Below are positions 25,719-34,213 of a DNA stretch of 57,873 bases, one piece after another. Positions within the stretch are counted from its first letter, which is position 1, and every line of letters starts with the position of its first letter. The position numbers and the translations under genes are program-made. The DNA is from Streptomyces sp. CHD11 (GTDB lineage Bacteria; Actinomycetota; Actinomycetes; Streptomycetales; Streptomycetaceae). The stretch covers positions 1 through 57,873 of the forward strand of contig NZ_JABTTS010000035.1 of the NCBI RefSeq assembly GCF_018638295.1. Direction: 5' to 3'. Below the pieces are notes generated by a model that made no database searches, was not told the origin of the DNA, and saw only the letters and a program-made list of their open reading frames with translations.

Positions 25719-26060
25719 TCAGTACTTGCTGAGGGCCGACGTCTTGCCGCCGAGGTCGTCCACGGAGATCGCGGCGATGTCGGCCTCGATCTGGCTCTCG
25801 AGGTTCTGCTTGTCCTTCTTGTTCAGCTGGATGCCCTCGAGGAAGTCGTCGAGCATCCGGCCGATCGCCGCCATGTGGGTGTTGATGTCCGTCTGCTTCT
25901 TGTCGAAGGCGATGGCGCCCTGACCTGTCCAGTTCTTCTCGATCATGTCGATCGTTCCCTGGAGGCGGGCGAGGTTCTGCCTGATCGAGTCGTAGCGGTC
26001 GATGACGTTCGTCTGAAGCTTCTGTACCTGGGCCTCGTAAAGCTTGCGGCCGTCAGCCAT
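25719..26060 (-). CDS. esxB: WXG100 protein EsxB
   Basis: 113-residue WXG100 protein with an NWTGQ turn (W44-T45-G46) between two amphipathic helices, longer than its partner. I see no C-terminal YxxxD/E, so the export signal of the pair is likely supplied by EsxA. AAAGGGA lies about 9 bases before the ATG at 26060. It is 75 bp downstream of a mycosin gene, and the spacer has a small hairpin. It may therefore be transcribed from its own promoter as well as from the long minus-strand unit. Confidence 0.92.
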   Translation of the reverse strand: MADGRKLYEAQVQKLQTNVIDRYDSIRQNLARLQGTIDMIEKNWTGQGAIAFDKKQTDINTHMAAIGRMLDDFLEGIQLNKKDKQNLESQIEADIAAISVDDLGGKTSALSKY

Positions 26061-26105
26061 GTCGGCGGTCCCTTTCGTGAGAGCGGTGGTGTGGTGGCTG
26101 GTGTG

Positions 26106-26121
26106 TCACCACGGGTGGTGA
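26106..26121 (-). promoter_or_regulatory. small hairpin in the mycosin-esxB spacer
   Basis: TCACCAC (26106-26112) and GTGGTGA (26115-26121), a 7-bp perfect inverted repeat with a 2-base loop in a GTGGTG-rich spacer. It could set a processing or attenuation point ahead of esxBA. Confidence 0.35.
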
Positions 26122-26135
26122 GTGGTCGGGTGGTG

Positions 26136-27428
26136 CTATGCGCTGCGCCGTGAGCGGTGGACCGCGAAGGCTGCGCCGCCGATGACCAGTACGGCTGCCG
26201 CGGCTCCGAGGGTCACCCAGAGGGTGGTGCTGTCGGAGGCGTCCGTCTCCGCGTCCGAGGCGGCTGCCGGCGTCTGGTCGTCCGACGTGTCCTTCGATTC
26301 GTTCGAGGGCTCGGTGGACGGTGCGGAGGAGGCGGCGGAGACCGGGTTGCCCGCCTCGTCCAGGGCGCCCGTGGCGTTCTCCTTCGCCAAGGGGTCGGCG
26401 TTCGCCGGGCCCGGGTTGTAACCCTTGTCCTCCAGCACCTTGCGGGGGCGGATCAGGCCGTAGCCGAGGTACGTGCTCGGGTCGTCCCTGGCCCAGTCAC
26501 GGCCGGCCGTGTCGATGAGGCTGTTGAGCACCTGATTGGCGGTCCAGTCGGGGTGCGCGGACCAGATGAGGGCGGCGGAGGCGGAGGTGAGGGCGGTGGC
26601 GGAACTCGTTCCCCCGCCCTCGTCGCAGTACGCACGGAAGTTGCTGTCGCACCAGACGGGCATGTTCAGGCCGGGCGCGGCGAGGTCGACGTAGTTGCCG
26701 TGCTCGGAGAAACTGGCAGCCTTACCCGACTCATCCGTGGCCGCAACACCAACGACATACCGGTAAGCCGCGGGGTATCCGATAAGGTTCTTTTTCTCCG
26801 CATCATTGCCAGCACCGGCAATCATCAACTTACCCTTGGACTGCGCGTACCTGATTGCGGCGAGCTCGTCTTCGTTCTCGTTGTGATTACCGAACGACAT
26901 GCTCATGATTTTCACATCGCTGTCAGCAACTGCTCTGATAATGTCCGCCACCTTGGGCGCTTTCTCTGCCTCGGCCCCTTTCAGCTCCTTCGTGGCGATC
27001 CGGTAGGGCACGATTTTTGCTCCCGGGGCCAGTCCCTTCAACCCGCCACCGGCCCCTGTGCCGGCGATGAGTTCCGCCATGGTCGTCCCATGGCCCACGT
27101 AGTCCTCGGTTGCCTTGAAGGCCAGAGCTTCAGGGACCTCATCGGTCAGCACCTGCCCTTTCAGGGATGGCGTATCCGGGTTTACCCCAGTATCGATGAC
27201 GGCGACCTTGATGCCCTCACCGGTGCTCTCCTTCCACATGCCATCGGCTTTCATCGCCGACAGGTACCACTGTTGTGACTGGGCATCATCAGCCAAAGCA
27301 GCGGTCGTCGAACCCGACGACAGAATGGCCACGGCAACCAGAGCTGAGCAGACCCTGGCGCCCCATCTGCCCTGTCGTCTCTGGGCACCCGTGCCTCGAC
27401 TGACGCGTCGGCTGTTTGTTGGCACCAT
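26136..27428 (-). CDS. mycP: Mycosin (ESX subtilisin-like serine protease), first copy
   Basis: 430-residue S8-family mycosin. An N-terminal signal sequence (VCSALVAVAILSSGSTTAALA) is followed by the protease domain, with catalytic D79 (VAVIDTGV), H113 (VGHGTT), oxyanion N208 (AGNDA) and S275 (GTSSATA). A Ser/Thr-rich linker and a C-terminal membrane helix (about 403-425) with RRSA tail follow, so the protease faces outward. Mycosins process or stabilise ESX components. It lies 26 bp after the EspB-like gene and 75 bp before esxB. Base composition is mixed: 26881-26940 is 26/60 G+C by hand count, while 26521-26580 is 42/60. That suggests a recombined patch over the N-terminal half. Confidence 0.94.
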   Translation of the reverse strand: MVPTNSRRVSRGTGAQRRQGRWGARVCSALVAVAILSSGSTTAALADDAQSQQWYLSAMKADGMWKESTGEGIKVAVIDTGVNPDTPSLKGQVLTDEVPEALAFKATEDYVGHGTTMAELIAGTGAGGGLKGLAPGAKIVPYRIATKELKGAEAEKAPKVADIIRAVADSDVKIMSMSFGNHNENEDELAAIRYAQSKGKLMIAGAGNDAEKKNLIGYPAAYRYVVGVAATDESGKAASFSEHGNYVDLAAPGLNMPVWCDSNFRAYCDEGGGTSSATALTSASAALIWSAHPDWTANQVLNSLIDTAGRDWARDDPSTYLGYGLIRPRKVLEDKGYNPGPANADPLAKENATGALDEAGNPVSAASSAPSTEPSNESKDTSDDQTPAAASDAETDASDSTTLWVTLGAAAAVLVIGGAAFAVHRSRRSA

Positions 27429-27454
27429 GTTTCTGTCTGTCCTTCTCGGTCCGG

Positions 27455-29188
27455 TCAGTCGGTCGCCGATGTGCCGCCCCGCCGCCTGTCACGGCGTGAA
27501 CGACCAGCGCGGGAGTTGTCGTTGCCTGTTACCCCTGTCCGTGCCCCGGTTCCGTCAGCCGTGCGTCCATTGCTTCGTGAACCGGACGTACTGCTCTGGG
27601 GCGCTCCGACGACACCTTGAGAGTGATTGGCGGAACGGCGGGAATTCTGCCCTGCGCCTGGAGTGCTGGGAGGCACCCCGATCACCCCCTGTTGACCGGA
27701 GCGTTGTCCGGTCGTGCGTGGGCCGGACGCGTTCTCTCCACCGATGACTGTGCCTCTCAGCGGCTGAGAGCCGGTGGCGCCTGAAACGGGGCGTATGACG
27801 GGTCGCCCACCGACAACACCGTCGCCGACTCGCCCGGCAGCATTGCGGCCGGGCGGTGTGGCACCCGTGGGGCCACGGGGAACGCCGCCGACTGGGCCGG
27901 GTACCGGTCCACTGGGTCTCGGCATTCCACCGACGATGCCACGTCCGGCGGGTCCTGCCCCCTGGCTCCCGGCCTGCCCCGGTGGAGCGGTACGCCCTAC
28001 AACCCCCATGTTGCCGGTCCCGCGACCTGCCATCGGCGGTGGCGCGGCCGGGCTTTGCCCTGGAGAGCCGACTCCCATACGAGCTGCCGGACCTGCACCC
28101 CCGACTCGTCCCTGTACCGGCGGAGGAGCCTTGGGCCCCATGGGAGCACCGTTGGGACCCGCAGCGCGGCCTGAGGTGCCGCGGTAGGCAGGGGGGACAA
28201 CACCGGGAGCGGCGGGAGGCACTGGTCCAGGTTGCCCGGCGGGCCCGGTCGGCCCGGGTGGTACGACCGTGAGGGGCTTCGCCGTATCCGAGGGTGGCAG
28301 CGTGCCGACGCTGTTGATCTCCGTGCTCACGGGCTGCTTCGACAGCCCATCCGGTACTTCCTGTTGTCGAAGAGGTGTCCCTCGCTCATCGGCGCGTACC
28401 TGTCCTGTCCCGGTATTCGTCGGGTCCTGGTACGGGGAACGAGCGTCGTCGAGGGACGTGAGTGATACCTGTTCACCCTTCGGTGGGCCCGGGACGAAGC
28501 TGGCCGGCGGCTCCGGCACCCCCACATCCGGCATCTTCGGGAAGACCGGTTCCTCCGCCGACTGCATCGTGCCCGCCGACACCGTGTAGAACGACGCCAG
28601 CCGGTACATCTGGTTGATGGCCTCCTGGCGGTGGCCCTCCGCCTTGACGGCGGCGGTGTACTCCTCGTTGCCGTCGACGCGCTTGACCACGGGGATGTCG
28701 TCGACCGTCTTGGGGGCGAGGCGGGCGTCGCGCGGGGGCATCGACTTGCGGACGGAGGCGAGGCCGGAGCCGGCTGCCAGGACCTGGGTGCCGATGACGT
28801 CCGCGTAGTCGGCGATGCCCTCAGCCGTCTTGACGAGGGTTCCGGCCCAGTCCTGGAAGGCGGTGTTGGCCTCACCCTCCCAATCGATCTTGCCGAGGTC
28901 GCGGCTGAGCTCTCCCGCGGCTTCCTTGATGGCGTCGCGAGCGGCGACCAGAGCCTCTCCCGCGGAGTCCAGCAGCGCGGGGTTGGCGGACTCCACGATG
29001 TCGATCATGTCGTTGAGGTCGTAGCCCTCGAAGCTCGTGGAGCCGAAGTGGAAGCCTCTGAGCGAGGGGCCCCCGAACGGGTTGATCACCCGTGACATGT
29101 TCGTGAACGCGTCGAGTGCGCCGTTCTGGGCCAGAGCTTCCTGGCGCTCCTCCTGGTGGGGGTCCTGGTTGTCCTTGCCGCCGCTCAT
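27455..29188 (-). CDS. EspB-like WXG protein with long Pro/Gly-rich tail
   Basis: 577 residues. The first ~215 are helical with a WXG motif (W103-E104-G105, in KIDWEGEANTAFQDWAG) and a second conserved-looking block NQMYRLASFYTVSAGTMQSAEEPVFP (cited in part). The rest is disordered, rich in Pro, Gly, Ala and later Arg/Ser (ends RRDRRRGG.TSATD). This layout, a helical WXG domain plus a Gly/Pro-rich tail beside a mycosin gene, is that of mycobacterial EspB, a mycosin substrate; homology is not proven. Its ATG shares one base with the stop of the upstream 144-residue gene (TGATG). No Sec signal. Probably an ESX substrate. Confidence 0.85.
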   Translation of the reverse strand: MSGGKDNQDPHQEERQEALAQNGALDAFTNMSRVINPFGGPSLRGFHFGSTSFEGYDLNDMIDIVESANPALLDSAGEALVAARDAIKEAAGELSRDLGKIDWEGEANTAFQDWAGTLVKTAEGIADYADVIGTQVLAAGSGLASVRKSMPPRDARLAPKTVDDIPVVKRVDGNEEYTAAVKAEGHRQEAINQMYRLASFYTVSAGTMQSAEEPVFPKMPDVGVPEPPASFVPGPPKGEQVSLTSLDDARSPYQDPTNTGTGQVRADERGTPLRQQEVPDGLSKQPVSTEINSVGTLPPSDTAKPLTVVPPGPTGPAGQPGPVPPAAPGVVPPAYRGTSGRAAGPNGAPMGPKAPPPVQGRVGGAGPAARMGVGSPGQSPAAPPPMAGRGTGNMGVVGRTAPPGQAGSQGAGPAGRGIVGGMPRPSGPVPGPVGGVPRGPTGATPPGRNAAGRVGDGVVGGRPVIRPVSGATGSQPLRGTVIGGENASGPRTTGQRSGQQGVIGVPPSTPGAGQNSRRSANHSQGVVGAPQSSTSGSRSNGRTADGTGARTGVTGNDNSRAGRSRRDRRRGGTSATD

Positions 29189-29622
29189 CAGTACCCCGCG
29201 TCGGTGCTGTCGGCCCTGTTGTCCCGCTCGATGCGCTCGTTCAGCATCTCCTCGCGGGTCCGGTTGACCTCGGTCCGGATCTCGTGGAACCGGTACCGCT
29301 GCTCTTCCTCGATGTTGTCGAACGTGACGTCGACGCCGTGCACGGCGATCTGCATGGCCTCCAGCTGCAGGCCGAGCGACTTGGAGAGTGCGGTGATCCT
29401 CTCGTGGACGCGCTCGTACTCCCGGTGAAGCCGTTTGCCCTCCGGAAAGGCGCCGCTGCCGAAGGCGCTCTCCGGCAGGCTGTGGGCGCCGACGTTGGGC
29501 ACACCGCCCGCCGACGTCTCGAAGGTGGTCAGCAGGTCGTCCACGCGCTTCTTGAACGTCGACAGCGCCATCACACCGCGGCGCACGTCCGCGCCGCCTC
29601 CGCCCATGTCTGCAGGAAGCAC
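29188..29622 (-). CDS. Small helical partner of the EspB-like protein
   Basis: 144 residues. I chose the GTG at 29622 because GGGGAGG lies 8 bases upstream; an ATG five codons later has no Shine-Dalgarno. The N-terminus is FKKRVDDLLTTFETSAGG after a short leader. A long helical, charged second half follows (KRLHREYERVHERITALSKS, then EEQRYRFHEIRTEVNRTREE). No signal peptide. It is translationally coupled to the EspB-like gene (TGATG), so the two products are likely made in equal amounts and act as a pair, like PE/PPE or Esx pairs. First gene of the minus-strand unit leading to mycP and esxBA. Confidence 0.8.
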   Translation of the reverse strand: MLPADMGGGGADVRRGVMALSTFKKRVDDLLTTFETSAGGVPNVGAHSLPESAFGSGAFPEGKRLHREYERVHERITALSKSLGLQLEAMQIAVHGVDVTFDNIEEEQRYRFHEIRTEVNRTREEMLNERIERDNRADSTDAGY

Positions 29623-29717
29623 TTCGCTTTCCTCCCCGTTGTCCCCGTGGCGCGACCGGTCCGCGCAAGCCCTCAGGCTCAACCTGTCGCTGCAGCGATC
29701 ATCACGGTCACGACGCC

Positions 29718-29746
29718 ACTCTAGTTACTGACATCGACAGTCCCAA
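29718..29746 (-). promoter_or_regulatory. promoter of the EspB-like/mycP/esxBA unit
   Basis: On the minus strand, -35 TTGGGA (29741-29746), exactly 17 bases, then -10 TAGAGT (29718-29723), in an A/T-richer spacer. The start site would be near 29711, about 90 bases before the GTG at 29622. The remaining bases to 29859 show nothing else clear. Confidence 0.5.
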
Positions 29747-29859
29747 CTGCCATATGCGACAACATTGCTGCGACTCGGTGGTCCTCCGCTCCTTCCGGCC
29801 GGGCGGACACCCTCGTCACAAGGGCCCGCGGCGTCCCGGCGACGGCCGAGCGATGTTCG

Positions 29860-31125
29860 TCACGTTGCACCGTGGCCATCGCGAACGGACCCGCCACGGG
29901 CGCGTCTGCGCGCGTCCCGGACCGCCACCGCCGCTCCGCCGAGCACGGCCACCACGATCGCCGCTCCGACGGCCACGTAGGTGGCCAGGCGGACGTTGCG
30001 TTCCTCGGCGGTCTCGCCGAGCGGGAGTTCGGCCGCCGCCGGGGCCTCGGCGCTGACCAGGCCCTCGCGGGGGCGGGGGGACTCGATCGGCCGGTCGTCC
30101 TCCGTCAGGGCGCGGACCGGGTCCACCACGCCCCAGCCGACCAGGCGGTCGTGGCCGGCGGTCGCGCGTTCCGCGGTGTGCTCGATCTGGGCGACGATCT
30201 GACGCCGGGTCCAGGTCGGGTGCTTGGCCTTGATCAGCGCCGCGACGCCGGCCACATACGGCGCGGAGAAGCTCGTACCGTTGTCGGAGCAGTGGCCTCC
30301 CCGGGGGACGGTGGAGATCATGTCGACGCCCGGGGCGGCCACGTCGACGAAGTCGCCGGACTGGGAGAAGGACGCGCGTTCGTTGTTGCGGTCGGAGGCC
30401 GCCACGGCGAGTACGCCCTCGTAGGAGGCGGGGTAGGTCTTCTTGACGTTGCCGCCGAGTCCGTCGTTTCCGGCCGACGCGACGACGACGATCTCCTGTG
30501 CCAGGGCCTCGTCGACGGCCGCCTTCAGGTCCGGGTCCGGTTCGACGGCGTTCGAGGTGTCCTGGGAGATGTTGATGACGTCCGCCTTCGCCTGCACGGC
30601 GTAGCGGATCGACCGGGCGAGGGTCTCGGTGTTCCCGTGGCCCTCCGCGTCGTTCTGCTGGATCGGAATGACGGTCGCCCCGGGGGCCAGGCCCGCGAAA
30701 CCGGTCTTGTCGGCGGGCCGGGCGGCGATGATGCCGGCGACCTTGGTGCCGTGGCCGACGGTGTCGGTGGTGCCGTTCTCGCTGCCCCTGTCGACGGGGT
30801 CGCCGTCCTCGTTCTTGAGGCCCTTGGGCAGGAAGTTGCGGCCGCTCCTGACGTCCACCGCGTTCTTCAGCTGCGGGTGGCGCACGTCGACGCCGGTGTC
30901 GATGACGGCGACCCGGACGCCTTTGCCCTGGGACTGGCTCCACAGCGCGTCGAGCTGGACGCGCTGCAGGGACCAAGGGCGCCCGGGGTAGGAGGCGTTG
31001 GGGTACTCGCAGTTGTCGGAGAAGGAGTCCGCCGCGGCGGCGGGCGGTGCGAGGGCCACCGGGGCGGTCAGCAGGACCGCGGCGGCCGCCGTCCGCAGGA
31101 GGGGGAGGTGTGTGTGTCGCAGCAT
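29860..31125 (-). CDS. mycP: Mycosin (ESX subtilisin-like serine protease), second copy
   Basis: 421-residue mycosin with a signal peptide (LLRTAAAAVLLTAPVALAPPAAAA). The protease domain has D76 (VAVIDTGVD), H125 (VGHGTK), N220 (ASAGND) and S285 (NGTSFSAP). A C-terminal membrane helix (about 381-402) precedes a basic tail, RRRARGG. The catalytic set is complete. I chose the ATG at 31125 with GGAGGA about 8 bases upstream; the longer open frame is shadow. It starts 14 bp after the eccB stop. It differs from the first mycosin in sequence around all motifs, so this is not a recent duplicate. It may be the translocon-stabilising mycosin because it travels with eccB. Confidence 0.94.
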   Translation of the reverse strand: MLRHTHLPLLRTAAAAVLLTAPVALAPPAAAADSFSDNCEYPNASYPGRPWSLQRVQLDALWSQSQGKGVRVAVIDTGVDVRHPQLKNAVDVRSGRNFLPKGLKNEDGDPVDRGSENGTTDTVGHGTKVAGIIAARPADKTGFAGLAPGATVIPIQQNDAEGHGNTETLARSIRYAVQAKADVINISQDTSNAVEPDPDLKAAVDEALAQEIVVVASAGNDGLGGNVKKTYPASYEGVLAVAASDRNNERASFSQSGDFVDVAAPGVDMISTVPRGGHCSDNGTSFSAPYVAGVAALIKAKHPTWTRRQIVAQIEHTAERATAGHDRLVGWGVVDPVRALTEDDRPIESPRPREGLVSAEAPAAAELPLGETAEERNVRLATYVAVGAAIVVAVLGGAAVAVRDARRRARGGSVRDGHGAT

Positions 31126-31139
31126 GGCGGGGTCCTCCG

Positions 31140-32675
31140 TCACGAGCCCTGTGGCTGGCGTGCCGCCGCCGTGGACAGGCGGGGGCCCGTGGGGAGGTAC
31201 GCGGACCAGGCGGCGGGGATGGGGGCGGGGTCCACGTCGGCGTAACCGAGGCGGGTCTGGGCCTGTCGGGCCTCCTGCTCCAGCCGCTTCCTGTCCTCGG
31301 CCGACGTGCCGATGCCGGCGTCGGCGGTCGCGCTGTCCGCGTTGGACTGCAGTACGTACCGCAGGCCGGTGTCGGTGACCAGGAAGACGGGGCCCGCCTT
31401 CGTCTCGGCGCCCTGGAACTGGCGGTAGAGCTGGCCGGATCCGGGGGTGACGTAGGCGCTGGAGGAGGCGGCTGGAAGGTCTGCGGGGAAGTCGGTGCCG
31501 GCCCATGTGGTGAGGGTGGTGGCGCCCTTGCCGTCGACACCGCGCAGGACGTTGCAGACCGTGTTGCGGCTGCCCTGGGTGTCCGAGGCCTCGTTGACCG
31601 CCCGAGGGGCTCCGGTGGGCCAGTCGTGCTCCGTGCCGAAGGGGTCGCCCGGGACGATCGCGCCGGGGCTCGTCTCCAGCGCCTGGCCGGCCTGGCCGAC
31701 CTGCGCCAGTTCCTTGCTGAACAGCAGCAGTTGGGCGACGAACGCGGAGACCGGCGCGACCCGGCCGGGCAGCACGACGTAGTACTGCTCCTTGTTGTTG
31801 TCGAACGCCTTGAGCACGGTGCCGACCCTGTCGGCCGACGCTTCGAGCTGGCCGGGGGCGTTCGCGGGGGCGCCGGGGACGCCCTCGATCCCGGGGAAGG
31901 TGACCGGGTCGCCCTCGTGCAGGGTCGCCAGCCATTCCCGGGACACCCGCTGGGGCTCGCGGCCGGAGCCGACGACCGTGCGGAGCAGCAGCTCCAGATC
32001 CTCGCCGGTGTCCGTCCTGTCGACCTGGTACGCCGTGCCGCCCGGGTCCACGACGAACCGTCTGCCGTCCGGGCCCATCACGTAGAGCAGTTCGCCGCCG
32101 GAGAGCTTCTCCTTGCCTTCGGTCAGCTTCCTCTCCCGGTCGGCGAGGACCAGCGCGGCCTTCTGGATGGACCGGCCGCCCGCGCTCGGACGCTCGCAGA
32201 CGACCCACCGCTTGGCGGCGCCCGCCTCCGTCCCGGAGGGCAGGCGGTCGGGGGCGTACGGGATGCCGATGGTCACGCCGTGCGGAATCTCTCCGCTGTC
32301 CAGGAGTGACTCGCTGACGGTGACGACGTCGCCCTTCTGGGGCGCCAGGAGGAGTTTGGCGGACGCCATGTTCAGCACGGGGTGCAGCTGGACCTCGTCA
32401 CCGGTCCTCAGCACGACGTACCGGGTGGTCGACTCGCTGGCGATGATCACTTTCTCGTTCGGGGTGTCCCAGCCCTTCGGCGCCGTGGGCTTGAGCATGC
32501 CCCAGGCACCGAAGACGGCCATGACGATCACGCCGATGACGATCCCGGGCACCACACCGCGCAGAGGGCGCGGGGCGCCTTCCTCCGACCCCTGCGGGTA
32601 CGACTGGACGAATGCCGCGAGCAGGCGGCGCTTCGCGAAGGTGTAGGCGTTGAGCTGGTCGCGCCGAGATGCCAT
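31140..32675 (-). CDS. eccB: ESX/type VII secretion protein EccB
   Basis: 511-residue EccB, a single-pass membrane protein of the ESX core with a large extracytoplasmic domain. The N-terminus has the family signature MASRRDQLNAYTFAKRRLLAAF, one membrane helix (about 43-62, VPGIVIGVIVMAVFGAWGML), then the R-repeat-type domain (LNMASAKLLL, ELLYVMGPDG, YYVVLPGRVAPVS, GLRYVL). C161 and C384, as I count them, are the outer-face cysteines that would form the conserved disulfide. Translated divergently from eccE; the second mycosin gene follows 14 bp later. Confidence 0.95.
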   Translation of the reverse strand: MASRRDQLNAYTFAKRRLLAAFVQSYPQGSEEGAPRPLRGVVPGIVIGVIVMAVFGAWGMLKPTAPKGWDTPNEKVIIASESTTRYVVLRTGDEVQLHPVLNMASAKLLLAPQKGDVVTVSESLLDSGEIPHGVTIGIPYAPDRLPSGTEAGAAKRWVVCERPSAGGRSIQKAALVLADRERKLTEGKEKLSGGELLYVMGPDGRRFVVDPGGTAYQVDRTDTGEDLELLLRTVVGSGREPQRVSREWLATLHEGDPVTFPGIEGVPGAPANAPGQLEASADRVGTVLKAFDNNKEQYYVVLPGRVAPVSAFVAQLLLFSKELAQVGQAGQALETSPGAIVPGDPFGTEHDWPTGAPRAVNEASDTQGSRNTVCNVLRGVDGKGATTLTTWAGTDFPADLPAASSSAYVTPGSGQLYRQFQGAETKAGPVFLVTDTGLRYVLQSNADSATADAGIGTSAEDRKRLEQEARQAQTRLGYADVDPAPIPAAWSAYLPTGPRLSTAAARQPQGS

Positions 32676-32893
32676 GGATGCGTGTCTCTCCCCGTGTTCC
32701 GCCCGTGTTCCGCACGCGTTCCGTCCGGGCGGTGCCGAGGGGCGCCGTCCCCCGCCCGCCGCTGTCGGACCGGCCCCCTACTATGCCTGGTACGGCAAGT
32801 GATCGGGGAAGCGGGTAGGGTGCCCGGGCCTTCAAAGGCCTGGTGCGATGCTGGAGTTCCAGCGAGTTGTGAGCAAATCGGGGGGATGAAGTG
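32676..32893. promoter_or_regulatory. divergent eccB/eccE control region
   Basis: 218 bp. A TAGGGT hexamer on the plus strand (32816-32821) lies about 70 bases before the eccE start. A 14-base palindrome, GCTGGA-GT-TCCAGC (32850-32863), lies downstream of it and could be an operator. No good -35 was found. Confidence 0.35.
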
Positions 32894-34213
32894 ATGGCTT
32901 CCGGGACGCGGGTGCCCGGCCGTGGCCGGACACGGGCGGCGCGCGGCTCTGCCGAACCCGGGGCACCGGCCGCCCGGCAGGTGCCCGCTCGAAACGGTCT
33001 CCATCTCAGGACGCTGACGGGCAGGCCGGGTTCGTTCCGGCTGCAACGGCTCGTCCTGCTGGAGCTCGGGGCCGCCGTCCTCGTCGTGGGATGGGTGATC
33101 GGACCCCTGGGCCTGGCGCCCGCGGCCGCTGTCGCCCTCGTCCTGGTGCTGCTGGCCTTCGTGCGTCGTCGCGGACGTTCCCTGCCCGAGTGGATCGCCA
33201 CGGCGAGGGGACTGCGCGCCCGGCAGAGGAGCGCCGCGACGCTGGTGGTACCGCCCGGCACCGAGCCGGGTCTCACCCCGGCCGTGGAGTGCGATCCGAG
33301 CCTGCGCACCGTTACGTACGGCGGCCGGGAACGGCGGCCCGTCGGCATCGTCGGCGACGGCACGTTCGTCACCGTCGTGGTCCAGGTGGAGGCCGACGCC
33401 ACCGCCCTGCGTGCCGAGCGGAGCCGGCGTCCCCTGCCCCTGGCGCTGGTCCGGGACGCACTCGAGGTCGACGACATCCGCCTGGAGTCCGCGCAGATCG
33501 TGCTGCACACTCAGCCCGCGCCCGCGCTGCACCTGCCGCGCCAGTCCGTGGCCGTGAGCAACTACGCGCCGCTGCAGGAGCGGACCGGCGCTCCGGCGGT
33601 GCGCATCACCTGGATCGCGTTGAAGGTCGACCCGGAGCTGTGTCCGGAGGCGGTGGCCGCCCGGGGCGGTGGTCCGGTCGGCGCGCAGAAGTGCGCCGTG
33701 CGTGCCGCCGACCATTTGGCCAGCCGGCTGACCGGGGCCGGTTTCCGTGCCACGGTGCTCGACGAGGAGGAACTGACCGCGGCGATCGCCACGTCCGCCT
33801 GCGCCAATCCGCTGGTGACGGCCGAGGCCGGCCGGGCGGACCGGCAGGACCGGCGGACCGAGGAGTCCGGCCGCAGCTGGCGCTGCGACAACCGGCGGCA
33901 CACGACGTACTGGATCCGCAGGTGGCCCCCGCTGGGCGGCGACCGTGGCGTGTCGCTGCCCCAGTTCGTCGCACGGGTCACGGCGGTGCCCGCGCTCGCC
34001 ACCACCGTCAGTCTCACCGTCGCGCACGCGGACCGGCAGGGGATGTCGCTGAGCGGCCATCTGCGGGTCACCGGACGCAGCGCCGAGGAACTGACCGCGG
34101 CACGGCGGGCGCTGGAGGAATCCGCCCGGGAGACGGGTGCGGTCCTGGCGCGGCTCGACCGGGAGCAACTGCCGGGTGTACTGGCCACTCTGCCCCTCGG
34201 AGGTGTGCGATGA
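32894..34213 (+). CDS. eccE: ESX/type VII secretion protein EccE
   Basis: 439-residue EccE, the peripheral membrane subunit of the ESX core. A basic, disordered N-terminus of ~55 residues is followed by two membrane helices (LVLLELGAAVLVVGWVIG and LAPAAAVALVLVLLAF, about 56-95). The soluble EccE domain then runs to the end, with VGIVGDGTFVTVVVQVE and RHTTYWIRRWPP as recognisable pieces. ATG 32894 is preceded in frame by GTG 32891; a GGGGGG run lies about 10 bases upstream. Its stop overlaps the next start (ATGA). Confidence 0.9.
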   Translation: MASGTRVPGRGRTRAARGSAEPGAPAARQVPARNGLHLRTLTGRPGSFRLQRLVLLELGAAVLVVGWVIGPLGLAPAAAVALVLVLLAFVRRRGRSLPEWIATARGLRARQRSAATLVVPPGTEPGLTPAVECDPSLRTVTYGGRERRPVGIVGDGTFVTVVVQVEADATALRAERSRRPLPLALVRDALEVDDIRLESAQIVLHTQPAPALHLPRQSVAVSNYAPLQERTGAPAVRITWIALKVDPELCPEAVAARGGGPVGAQKCAVRAADHLASRLTGAGFRATVLDEEELTAAIATSACANPLVTAEAGRADRQDRRTEESGRSWRCDNRRHTTYWIRRWPPLGGDRGVSLPQFVARVTAVPALATTVSLTVAHADRQGMSLSGHLRVTGRSAEELTAARRALEESARETGAVLARLDREQLPGVLATLPLGGVR

